DNA from: Anaerolineae bacterium | Lineage (GTDB): Bacteria > Chloroflexota > Anaerolineae > UBA4142 > SHND01 | Length of the DNA: 64,000 nt | Direction: 5' to 3' | Assembly: GCA_021463195.1 (NCBI GenBank) | Contig: JAJTXZ010000015.1 | Coordinates: 1 to 64,000 of the forward strand | Shown: piece by piece, positions 8,307 through 16,516 of the stretch | Layout: each line of letters starts with the position of its first letter | Numbering within the stretch: position 1 is the stretch's first letter | Notes under the pieces: generated by a model | The model's input: the letters and a program-made list of their open reading frames with translations, nothing else | Database searches by the model: none | Told to the model about the DNA's origin: nothing | Program-made: the position numbers and the translations under genes

Positions 8307-10475
8307 ATGCAGATTTGTGAACACTGCCATTATTCAAATCGCGAGCATGTTTGTTTCTGCGCGCGTTGCGGCGCTCCGACCAAGTGGGACGTGAATACGG
8401 GGCAGCTCAAGCCGGGGATTGTGCTTGACCAGCGGTATCCTATCGTGCGGTTGATTTCTGTAGGCGGCATGGGCGCGGTCTATTTGGCGTTAGACCAACG
8501 TTTGGGCAATCAAGAAGTTGTCATCAAAGAAATGCTCGACAAGAAAAATCCGCAAGAGCGTCAACAAGCTATCGAGTGGTTTGAACGCGAGGCGAGCTTG
8601 TTGAGTCGCTTGCAAAGCAATCATATCCCGCGCGTCTCGAATCATTTCAGCGAATGTAATCGCCACTATTTGGTTATGGATTTTGTCAAGGGAACGAATT
8701 TGGAACAGGTCTTGAATCAGCAGCAGCGCCAAGCGCTTCAAGAAGAAATGGTTCTCAACTGGGCGCTTCAGCTCTGCGACGTTTTGATTTATCTCCACGA
8801 ATACCAACCCGCCGTGATTTTCCGCGACCTCAAACCGGCAAATGTCATGCTGCAGCCGGATGGACAACTCAAACTGATTGATTTTGGAATCGCGCGGCAC
8901 TTTCAAGCAACGCAGCCCGGAACGATTCTTGGCACGCCCGGCTATGCGCCCCTGGAACAATATCAAGGCCTTGCCGAGCCGCGCAGTGATGTGTATGCGC
9001 TCGGCGCGACGCTGCATGAATTGATGACGGGACGCGCGCCTATTCCATTTAATTTCCCGCCGATCCGAACGTTGAATCCGCGTGCGAGTGTTCAAATGGA
9101 ATCTGCCATTGCGGCAGCGGTGGGACACTTGGTCCAGGACCGTCCCTCTTCCGTGCGTGAATTTAAAGAGCTGCTCGAAACCGTCAACGCCAAGTTTTCG
9201 ATTGCGGTGGATTGGGCGCATCCAATTTTGGATAAAGACAGTAACCCGCTAGGACAATTTCGCGTCAAAATTCGTTCGGCGGATACGATCGTACAGCAAC
9301 CGGTTCAAACGCACTTTTGTTTGTTGCTTGATGTCAGCGGTTCGATGCGCTTGAATCGTGACAGTGTGGACGTCAGTCAACAAAAATATTGGCCCCTGCT
9401 CCAAGCCACCGAGCACCTTGTCACCACGCTGCCCGATTCCGATTTGCTCTCGATTATTGTGTTCGCGCAAGCGAGCGACCAAATTCTCGCGGCAGAGTTG
9501 GTGCAAGAAATAAAGCATCAGCCAATTGGCGGCGCAGGCGGACTGATTGACCGTTCGCGCATTTCGCAGAGCCCGGGCAGTGCGACAAATCTTGCACAGG
9601 CATTGCAGACAACTTGGCAGCTCACACAGCAGATGCAGCGTCCGAATATCGTCCATCGCGTTTTGCTCTTGACCGATGGGCAAATTCATGATTTGGCGTC
9701 TTGCGGTCCATTATTCGAGCAAATTGAAAAATCCCCGCTTGAAGTGTATGCGTATGGTTTCGGTGTGGACTGGCACGATGAGCCGCTCAGGTCCATGTTG
9801 ACGAACGTGCGCGGCGGTTCATTTAAACCCGTCAGCACGTCGCCCACCACAAGCACATTTGATATTCGCAACACTTTTAGCCGTTTTGCCCAGACGAGTC
9901 AAAATATCATTGCCACGAATCCGCGCCTCCAAGTTACATTCAGCCCCCAAGTTAAACCGGGCGACGTGTTTCGTTACAGTCCCATCGCGCGGCTCTTGGG
10001 AAATGCCGTAAATTCCAATAACGTCTTTGACACCGCGTTTGAAGCGATGGAAGCAGGCAAAGAATATAGTTGGTGTTTTGAAGTTCGTTTGCAGCCCGCC
10101 GCGCCGACAACCCAAACAGTTGGACGTATCACCTTGACCTACGAACATCAGGGCCGCGCGCTCAAGCAGCAGCAAACAATTTTGGTAGAACGCAGCGCGG
10201 ATGCAGCGCTCACGCGGCGCATGGACCCGGAAGTGGATGAGGTTTTTACCTTCTTGGAATTTCTACGCAGCGACAGTCCGCAAAAACAATTGCAGTCGCT
10301 GATGGCGCGTCGCGATATTGCAGTCCGCAAGGGATATGATGAAGAGCATATCAACGCACTGACGAATGCGATTGAGGTATTGCAGCGCGGTGGGAGATTG
10401 GAAGAACTGCCTCTGAAAGATCAGTTGTGGGTTCGGACGGACCCGCGCGGTATTACACGCGCAACATTCCATTAG
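8307..10475 (+). CDS. Ser/Thr kinase fused to a VWA domain
   Basis: A 722-residue protein without obvious membrane segments. Order: zinc ribbon (2-24), Hanks kinase (about 42-290), VWA (about 335-510), C-terminal beta-rich region. The kinase has its Gly-rich loop 'GGMGAVYLA', catalytic Lys in 'VVIKEM', catalytic loop 'FRDLKPANVML' and 'DFGIAR', so it should be active although the HRD His is Phe. The VWA metal site is complete: 'LDVSGSM', a Thr in 'SATNLAQAL', and 'LTDGQ'. This fusion places in one chain the kinase/VWA partnership that is split between genes elsewhere in the island and in TerY-P type modules. The start ATG follows GAGGTG. It ends eight bases before the divergent kinase at 10484, suggesting translational coupling. 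Confidence 0.92.
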   Translation: MQICEHCHYSNREHVCFCARCGAPTKWDVNTGQLKPGIVLDQRYPIVRLISVGGMGAVYLALDQRLGNQEVVIKEMLDKKNPQERQQAIEWFEREASLLSRLQSNHIPRVSNHFSECNRHYLVMDFVKGTNLEQVLNQQQRQALQEEMVLNWALQLCDVLIYLHEYQPAVIFRDLKPANVMLQPDGQLKLIDFGIARHFQATQPGTILGTPGYAPLEQYQGLAEPRSDVYALGATLHELMTGRAPIPFNFPPIRTLNPRASVQMESAIAAAVGHLVQDRPSSVREFKELLETVNAKFSIAVDWAHPILDKDSNPLGQFRVKIRSADTIVQQPVQTHFCLLLDVSGSMRLNRDSVDVSQQKYWPLLQATEHLVTTLPDSDLLSIIVFAQASDQILAAELVQEIKHQPIGGAGGLIDRSRISQSPGSATNLAQALQTTWQLTQQMQRPNIVHRVLLLTDGQIHDLASCGPLFEQIEKSPLEVYAYGFGVDWHDEPLRSMLTNVRGGSFKPVSTSPTTSTFDIRNTFSRFAQTSQNIIATNPRLQVTFSPQVKPGDVFRYSPIARLLGNAVNSNNVFDTAFEAMEAGKEYSWCFEVRLQPAAPTTQTVGRITLTYEHQGRALKQQQTILVERSADAALTRRMDPEVDEVFTFLEFLRSDSPQKQLQSLMARRDIAVRKGYDEEHINALTNAIEVLQRGGRLEELPLKDQLWVRTDPRGITRATFH

Positions 10476-10483
10476 TTGTAAAA

Positions 10484-11512
10484 ATGGACTCACCACTTTT
10501 ACAACGCAAACTCGAAGTTGCTTTTGAAGACGGCGCGCGTCTCTATCAGCAGCTCATCTCTTGGCGCGGTGAGTTAGTTGGCGAGGTGTATCGCATTCTC
10601 GACCTCATCGAGATTGGCGGACAAGGTATTTTGTATCGTGTGGAACACGAACTCTATCCCAATCAGTCCTTGCTGCTAAAAATTCCTCTGCGCGAGTATC
10701 ATCGTTCTGCGTATCTCACGCCGCAAATAATTCAACATTCGCGCCGAATGTTGGAATGGGAAACGTTCGTGTTGGAAAAATTTGCAGGCACGATTTTGCC
10801 CGAGTATTTTGATTTTTTTCAAGCGTCCAGCCCATTACACGATTCATGGTGGAACAATAGCGTTGACCCCGAAGACCCATTTTTGGTAATGGAATTTATC
10901 GAGGGTAATACATTGGACGATTGGATTGGGCTTTGGCATCGTGACGATTCAACGAAACCGGAACAAGTGGAACAATGGGTGAGATGGATTGCGCGTGAGT
11001 TGCTTGATTTTTTCGAGCAGCTCGCGCATGATGGATTTTTGTACACCGATTTGCGACCGGCGAACATTATGCTGGCGAATGAAAACAACAGCCGCAAAAA
11101 TCCACAATGGCGACGACGCCGTTGGATGGACAAATCGAGTCGGCTCGCTCCCGTGTACACACGTTCGCCCATCCGTTTGATTGACGCAGGTTCGATTGTG
11201 CATCAAGCGGCGCGCGCCGACCAGCATGTCCCAATCCAACTCGCCTACGCGCCGCCCGAATTTTATCGCGCCCTCGAACAAGGTCAACCAATGCCCGCGC
11301 TCACACCCGATTATGTTCTCTATACGTTGGGCAAAACTTTGTGGCAAACGTTGGCGGCGCAAGAACCCGTCGCCGGGCAAGACCCTGAATTTTCAAACGC
11401 GCTTGCAAGAAAATTCAGCAGCGAGTTGATACATGGTGTTCACGCATTGATACGCGAACGTTACACTGATTTCGAGAACGCGCGCAAGGGGAATTTGATT
11501 TTTGCGGCATAG
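10484..11512 (+). CDS. Divergent kinase-fold protein, possible pseudokinase
   Basis: A 342-residue soluble protein with a kinase fold but altered key motifs. Seen: a Gly-loop-like 'IGGQGILYRV', a candidate ATP-binding Lys in 'LLLKIPL', hinge 'FLVMEFIEGNTL', catalytic loop 'YTDLRPANIML' (HRD to YTD, Lys to Arg), and the metal-binding motif as 'DAG' rather than DFG. Between them is a 21-residue basic insert (about 200-220, including a run of four Arg). The catalytic-loop Asp, Asn and metal Asp remain, so weak activity cannot be excluded. It follows the kinase-VWA gene by eight bases, so it may be an allosteric or scaffold partner. ATG 10484 is chosen over 10427, which would overlap the upstream gene. 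Confidence 0.8.
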   Translation: MDSPLLQRKLEVAFEDGARLYQQLISWRGELVGEVYRILDLIEIGGQGILYRVEHELYPNQSLLLKIPLREYHRSAYLTPQIIQHSRRMLEWETFVLEKFAGTILPEYFDFFQASSPLHDSWWNNSVDPEDPFLVMEFIEGNTLDDWIGLWHRDDSTKPEQVEQWVRWIARELLDFFEQLAHDGFLYTDLRPANIMLANENNSRKNPQWRRRRWMDKSSRLAPVYTRSPIRLIDAGSIVHQAARADQHVPIQLAYAPPEFYRALEQGQPMPALTPDYVLYTLGKTLWQTLAAQEPVAGQDPEFSNALARKFSSELIHGVHALIRERYTDFENARKGNLIFAA

Positions 11513-11532
11513 AAAAATGCAAGGGGACTCGG

Positions 11533-13284
11533 ATGTTAATCTGTCTTGACCAACGCACCGGCACCGGCTGCGGCGCAAATAACAAAGACGGCGCGCAATT
11601 TTGCGCGCAATGCGGACGCCCCTTGCGTTTCGCGCTGCAATTGTTCGACCCCGGCGCGCTCGTCAATGCATATCGCATCGTGCGTTTGATTGGACATGGC
11701 GGGTTCGGCGCGGTGTATGAGGCGGAAGATACGCGCACCGGGCAACATGCCGCGCTCAAAGAATCGTTCAGTCCCGACAGCATCCGCAGTTTTCAACGCG
11801 AGTTCGCGGCGCTAAAGAATTTGCAGCATCCCAACCTGCCGCGCTACTTTGAAATGTTCGAGTGGCAAGCGAACGGGTATCTCGCAATGGAGTTTGTACC
11901 CGGGCAGAGTTTGCAAGAGGTGTTGGACGGTCAGCCCGGACAGCCACTCTTGGAATCGCAGGTCATCGGTTACGCGCTCCAGCTGTGTGATGCGCTCTCG
12001 TACCTGCACACGCAAACGCCGCCGATTTTTCATCGCGACATCAAACCCGCCAATATCCGCATCACGCCAACGGGTCTCATCAAATTGGTGGATTTTGGTT
12101 TGGTGAAACAAGGGACGGGGACGACGCAGAGTTCTCTGAAAGCAGGTACGCCCGCGTATGCGCCGATTGAACAATACGGTTCGATGCAAGGCGCGCACAC
12201 GGACGCGCGCAGCGACATTTATAGTTTGGGCGCCACGCTATACTGCTTGGTGACGGGCCAAGAGCCGCCCGCGGCGGTGGACCGCGTCACCATCAAACCC
12301 GACCCACTGCGCGCCGCAGCGCTTGCCAATCCGCGTGTGTCGGCGGATGTGTCGCATGCGTTGAACACCGCGCTCGGTGTTTTTCAAAGCGACCGATTTG
12401 CCGATGTCAATGCCTTTCGCAGCGCATTATTCGGCATTGCGCCATCTTTACAAACCGCACCCCCCTCGGCCGTTCCGCCCGCGCGCCCGCAGCCCACTCA
12501 AGTTCCGGCGCAACAACCTGCGCCGCAAATCATCATTCCTCACGCGCCAAGTATTGCGCTGCCCGCGCGCACTATGAACAAAGCCGGGCAAGAAATGATT
12601 TTGATTCCCGCAGGCGAATTCCTGATGGGGAGTAATGACCAAAGCGACGAGAAACCAATTCATAAAGTTTATCTGGATGCTTTTTATATCTCGCGTTATC
12701 CTGTGACGAATGTCGAATACAAAAAATTTGTGGATGCAACACACCGCACCGCGCCTGAGCACTGGCAGCATGGATGGTTTAACAAAACCATCGCCATTCC
12801 GAACGGCCAAGAGAATCATCCTGTCGTGTACGTGAATTGGGATGACGCGGCAGCGTATTGTCAATGGGCAGGCGGCCGTTTGCCCACCGAAGCGGAATGG
12901 GAAAAAGCGGCAGGATGGAATGACGCCAACAAAAGCAAACGCGTTTATCCCTGGGGGGATGGATTCGATTCGCAGAAATGCAATAGCAGTGAATCTGGTA
13001 TTTACGCCACGACCCCGATTGGGAAGTATTCGCCGCAGGGGGATAGCTTTTATGGCGTCGGGGACATGGCGGGAAATGTATGGGAGTGGGTGAAGGATTG
13101 GTACGCTGGGAACTATTATGCGAGTTCGCCTTTCAAGAATCCGCAAGGTCCTTCATCGGGACAATCTCGCGTGCTGCGGGGCGGGTCGTTCTACAGCAAT
13201 CAAGGCGGCGTCCGTGCGGCGCTCCGCGATTACGGCGCGCCCGGCAGTCGTTTCGTCAATGTCGGTTTTCGTTGTGCCCAGTAG
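11533..13284 (+). CDS. Ser/Thr kinase fused to FGE-sulfatase/C-type-lectin domain
   Basis: A 583-residue soluble protein. A partly degenerate zinc ribbon (4-28; its first Cys pair is widely spaced) is followed by a kinase (about 45-300; 'GHGGFGAVYEA', 'ALKES', 'FHRDIKPANIRI', 'DFGLVK'), a Pro-rich linker, and an FGE-sulfatase-fold domain (about 352-583; 'AGEFLMGS', 'LPTEAEWEKAA', 'GNVWEWVKDWY', 'RVLRGGSF'...'GFRCAQ'). Formylglycine-generating enzymes need a Cys pair near the C-terminal RGGS motif; none is present, so sulfatase-activating activity is unlikely and the fold probably binds a ligand. The same fold is used by diversified proteins of retroelements, and the last 38 codons here show that style of variation (see 13168-13284). 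A hairpin follows the gene. Confidence 0.92.
   Translation: MLICLDQRTGTGCGANNKDGAQFCAQCGRPLRFALQLFDPGALVNAYRIVRLIGHGGFGAVYEAEDTRTGQHAALKESFSPDSIRSFQREFAALKNLQHPNLPRYFEMFEWQANGYLAMEFVPGQSLQEVLDGQPGQPLLESQVIGYALQLCDALSYLHTQTPPIFHRDIKPANIRITPTGLIKLVDFGLVKQGTGTTQSSLKAGTPAYAPIEQYGSMQGAHTDARSDIYSLGATLYCLVTGQEPPAAVDRVTIKPDPLRAAALANPRVSADVSHALNTALGVFQSDRFADVNAFRSALFGIAPSLQTAPPSAVPPARPQPTQVPAQQPAPQIIIPHAPSIALPARTMNKAGQEMILIPAGEFLMGSNDQSDEKPIHKVYLDAFYISRYPVTNVEYKKFVDATHRTAPEHWQHGWFNKTIAIPNGQENHPVVYVNWDDAAAYCQWAGGRLPTEAEWEKAAGWNDANKSKRVYPWGDGFDSQKCNSSESGIYATTPIGKYSPQGDSFYGVGDMAGNVWEWVKDWYAGNYYASSPFKNPQGPSSGQSRVLRGGSFYSNQGGVRAALRDYGAPGSRFVNVGFRCAQ
13168..13284 (+). other. Candidate hypervariable C-terminal segment (VR-like)
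   Basis: The last 38 codons (plus stop) of the kinase-FGE gene align with 18254-18370. Backbone residues are constant: 'RVLRGGS', 'VRAA', Arg, Pro, Arg, and 'RCAQ'. At 15 intervening columns the residue is variable (here Y,S,N,G,G,L,D,Y,G,G,S,F,V,N,V), and all 15 codons end in C or T. Variable NNC/NNT codons are what adenine mutagenesis of AAC/AAT template codons produces in diversity-generating retroelements. No reverse transcriptase or template repeat was found here, so this is inference. Confidence 0.4.
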
Positions 13285-13322
13285 TTCCCTCTGGTTCTGG
13301 ATTTCTGATTTCTGTGTTCTGA

Positions 13323-13357
13323 TTTCTGAACGGCGGACTGCGCCCGCCGTTCAGAAA
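13323..13357 (+). terminator. GC-rich hairpin with A/T flank
   Basis: A perfect 14-base stem (13323-13336 with 13344-13357) around a 7-base loop, followed by an AAATTTTT tract. It reads as an intrinsic terminator 38 bases after the kinase-FGE stop codon. Because that gene ends in a VR-like segment, the alternative is a retroelement target hairpin, as known downstream of the variable region in the Bordetella phage element. Confidence 0.8.
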
Positions 13358-13384
13358 AAATTTTTAGAATAAGGAGCAAATCTC

Positions 13385-14176
13385 ATGTCCCAACGCATCA
13401 CCCTTCAACGCATTGACCTTCGCACGGCGCTCAAGTTTGGCTTTGTGCTGGGCGCAATGCTCGCGCTCATTGGCGCAACGTTTTTGCTTTTATTTTATCT
13501 TTGGGCGCTCTCTATATTACGTTCCAATCCTTTGTTCGCGCCGTCGCCCTTTAATCCACAACCCGTCTTGCCGCTGCCAGAGATAGGCAGTGTATTGTTG
13601 TGGCTATTGGTGTACGTGTTATTTGCGGCGGTCGTGTACGCGCTCGTCGTTTGGCTTTACACGGTCATTTACAATGCCGTCGCGAGCGTCTCTGGCGGCT
13701 TGGTTTTTCATGTGCAAGGCATCCAAGCGCCATCGAATGCGCCTCTGCCGATGCCGACACCTGCGCCGAGTGCGTCCTCCTTCAATCCATTCCCCGCGCC
13801 GACGAATGTTGTTCCAGATCAAATGTTGATGCACTCTGCGCCAATGCCTTCTATGCCCGCGCCAACGTTTCAAGCCGCGCCCAATGTCCAAGCCGGTGTA
13901 TGGCTCATCGGCGTCTCGAATCCGCTGCTGCGCGTCGAATTATCGCGTTCCGTGACGCGCGTCGGCAGCGCGATGGGGAATGACCTTGTGATACCGTCTC
14001 CGCGCGTCGCCGCGTATCACGCCGAGATTCGCATCGAGAATGGACGCTACATTTTGCACGATGTCAGCAACGGCATGGGCGTCATGGTGAATCAACGTCA
14101 GGTGCAAGGTTCCAACATGCTCAAGAATAATTTCCAAGTCACGCTCGGCGATACGACTTTTGTGTTTCAACAATAG
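13385..14176 (+). CDS. Two-helix membrane protein with C-terminal FHA domain
   Basis: A 263-residue protein. Two transmembrane helices lie at about 15-45 and 62-95, followed by a Pro/Met-rich linker (about 118-165) and an FHA-like domain at 185-262. In the domain 'VTRVGSAMGNDLVI' gives the first loop and 'VAAYHAEI' the second; the binding Ser is replaced by Ala, as in the other membrane FHA protein at 7383, while His remains. 'SNGMGVMVNQRQV' supplies an Asn-Gly turn. It probably sits at the inner face of the membrane and recruits phosphorylated or related ligands. The start ATG follows AAGGAG. It sits between two kinase genes and begins soon after the hairpin at 13323. Confidence 0.8.
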   Translation: MSQRITLQRIDLRTALKFGFVLGAMLALIGATFLLLFYLWALSILRSNPLFAPSPFNPQPVLPLPEIGSVLLWLLVYVLFAAVVYALVVWLYTVIYNAVASVSGGLVFHVQGIQAPSNAPLPMPTPAPSASSFNPFPAPTNVVPDQMLMHSAPMPSMPAPTFQAAPNVQAGVWLIGVSNPLLRVELSRSVTRVGSAMGNDLVIPSPRVAAYHAEIRIENGRYILHDVSNGMGVMVNQRQVQGSNMLKNNFQVTLGDTTFVFQQ

Positions 14177-14203
14177 CGGATGGCGGATGGCGTATCGCGA
14201 ACT

Positions 14204-16414
14204 ATGAATTGTCCCAACTGTCAATCAAGCAATCGCGCTGGCGCGCACTTTTGCGCGAATTGCCGCGCGCCGCTTTTTTTGCAAAACAAATATCGCACCG
14301 TCCGCTTGCTGGGGCGCGGCGGCTATGGCGCGGTCTATCTCGCTGATCAAATCAACCTCGGCGTGCCGTATGCTGTCAAAGAACTTTTGCCTGACGCGAA
14401 TGCCGCGCCGGAGGAGCTCGAACGCGCGGCGCAGCAGTTTCTGTTCGAGGCGCGGATTCTGGCGCGCCTGAGCGACGCGGCGCTCCCCAAAGTCACGGAT
14501 TTTTTTCAAGAGGGCGGGCGTTATTATCTCGTCATGGAATATGTCGAAGGCGAGACTTTGGAAGAACGTCTCCGCCGCATTGGCACTCCTTTGCGTGAAG
14601 CGGAAGTTGTGGAATGGGCAAAGGTGTTGTGCGATACGCTGACGTATTTGCATACGCAGCAGCCGCCCATCATCCATCGCGACATCAAGCCGAGCAATAT
14701 CAAAATTACACCTGATGGGAAATTGAAACTATTGGATTTTGGAATTGCCAAGCTGTTGCAAACGGGTAGCGGAACTGGAACAGCGGCGCGCGCCGTGTCA
14801 GCGCCGTATGCGCCGTTCGAGCAATATGGCAAAGGCACCGATGCGCGCAGCGATTTGTACGCGTTGGGTGTCACGCTGTATGAATTGCTCACCAATCATT
14901 TGCCTCCCGATGCGCCTGACCGCCTGAACGAACAAGTGATTCCACCGCGTCAATGGAATCCGTTACTTGCGCAGAATGTCCAAGCGGTCATTCTCAAAGC
15001 GATAGCAGAGCGTCAGTCCGACCGTTACCAGAGCGCGACGGAAATGAAACAAGCATTGTCCGAATCCACGCGGACGGTCTTGATTCAACAAACGAGTCAA
15101 GTGGCAGATTCAAGCGCGGCGAACGCTGCAACAACTACAGGAACACCAAACATAGTCGCGCGAAAAATGATTAGCTTTGGAATTGGGATTATTATTTTAG
15201 CGCTCTTGAGCATCGCCATTTTTGCGTGGACGCAGGCGCAATCGGCAGTGTTGACGCAGCCAAGCCCTGTGCCAATCGCCGCGGCGCAAGCAACGACGCT
15301 GCCGTCTTCCGCAACCCCCAGCGTCACCCAAATTACGCCGGCGATAGTGTTGCCCAGCGTCACCCAGATTACACCGACGATAGTGTTGCCAACCGCAACC
15401 CCACATACACAAGTGGCTGTTCCAATTGTCATCGGACTACCGGTAGAGAATGCGGCAAGCATTTTGCGTCAAGCCGGATTTGGTATAGACCAAGTCCAAC
15501 AAGAAACCGCGAGCTGCGACAATTTGATGATATCGCGTCAAGACCCTACGATGGGTTCCACCGCGCCGTGGGGAAGCGCAGTGCGCGTGTTCACCTGTAT
15601 TGGTCCGACTTCGACGCCGCGCTCGACCCATACGCCGACCTTCACCGCGACGGCGATACCGCAGGCGCGCGTTGTTATCCCCAAAGCAAATTTGTATGCG
15701 GGGCCATCCAACCACGAATTTCCAATCCTTGCCGAATTGTCCCAGAACCAACGCGTGAATCCGAACGGCAGGTTTGGCGATTTCGCGCGAGTGAACGCAA
15801 TGGTGAACAGCAAGAACATCAGCGGTTATGTTCCAATCGCCGCGCTGGATGCATTGCCGTCGAACGTGCGCGAATTGAATCTGAACCAGGCGCCTTGGGC
15901 GGTCAAGAGCGACCTCTTGCATACTCTGGGCTTTGATAATCCGGATGCCATCATTTCAGGCAAACGCGTTCCCTTTCCGCGCGTGATTCCCGAAAACAGT
16001 CCCATCGAATTTGAAATCGGAATGAATTCGAATGCCAAAGAACATGGGTTGTGGTTTCTGGGGCGGGAGAATACCTCATCGGATTGGTGGACCAAAGTAC
16101 TGCTGGGCGTCGGACGCAATGGCAAAAACGTCGATGTCAATTTCTGGGACGGCAACTCGTCGAACATACCCAGCCAAAATTTCTCGATGAACCCCGGCAA
16201 CTTTTTCGTGCGCGTCGAAAACAACGGCACGCGCGTCATTGTGTATAACCCTGCCCACACTGAATTGTGGCGCAAGGACTTGAGTTTCTCGTTGTTCCCG
16301 CGAGGGTATCCGACGGAAATTGAACTATATTTTGTCATCTCCGCGCCGGGTGAAACGATTAGTTTTTCCAAACTCACCGTCAGCGTGCCGCCCAGCGGAA
16401 AATACTCGCCATAG
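14204..16414 (+). CDS. Membrane Ser/Thr kinase with PASTA and SH3-like outer domains
   Basis: A 736-residue type II-like receptor kinase. Cytoplasmic part: zinc ribbon (2-22) and kinase (about 32-290; 'GRGGYGAVYLA', 'AVKELLP', 'IHRDIKPSNIKI', 'DFGIAK'). One transmembrane helix lies at about 322-346. Outside: a Thr/Pro linker, a single PASTA-type domain (403-465; 'VPIVIGLPVENAASILRQAG'), an SH3b-like domain (488-550), and a C-terminal beta-sandwich (about 555-736). PASTA domains in PknB-type kinases bind peptidoglycan fragments, so this is the best candidate for a wall-sensing kinase in the window. PknB-like proteins usually carry three or more PASTA copies; this has one. An upstream in-frame ATG at 14180 has no better ribosome site. 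Confidence 0.9.
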   Translation: MNCPNCQSSNRAGAHFCANCRAPLFLQNKYRTVRLLGRGGYGAVYLADQINLGVPYAVKELLPDANAAPEELERAAQQFLFEARILARLSDAALPKVTDFFQEGGRYYLVMEYVEGETLEERLRRIGTPLREAEVVEWAKVLCDTLTYLHTQQPPIIHRDIKPSNIKITPDGKLKLLDFGIAKLLQTGSGTGTAARAVSAPYAPFEQYGKGTDARSDLYALGVTLYELLTNHLPPDAPDRLNEQVIPPRQWNPLLAQNVQAVILKAIAERQSDRYQSATEMKQALSESTRTVLIQQTSQVADSSAANAATTTGTPNIVARKMISFGIGIIILALLSIAIFAWTQAQSAVLTQPSPVPIAAAQATTLPSSATPSVTQITPAIVLPSVTQITPTIVLPTATPHTQVAVPIVIGLPVENAASILRQAGFGIDQVQQETASCDNLMISRQDPTMGSTAPWGSAVRVFTCIGPTSTPRSTHTPTFTATAIPQARVVIPKANLYAGPSNHEFPILAELSQNQRVNPNGRFGDFARVNAMVNSKNISGYVPIAALDALPSNVRELNLNQAPWAVKSDLLHTLGFDNPDAIISGKRVPFPRVIPENSPIEFEIGMNSNAKEHGLWFLGRENTSSDWWTKVLLGVGRNGKNVDVNFWDGNSSNIPSQNFSMNPGNFFVRVENNGTRVIVYNPAHTELWRKDLSFSLFPRGYPTEIELYFVISAPGETISFSKLTVSVPPSGKYSP

Positions 16415-16516
16415 CATCCTGCGCCAACCTTGGAATGACACTGGCACGTTGTTGCGAACTTGAGAATTCCGATTCATTTTCCCAAGTCAAGAGCTCGATA
16501 GATATCTGAATCTACC

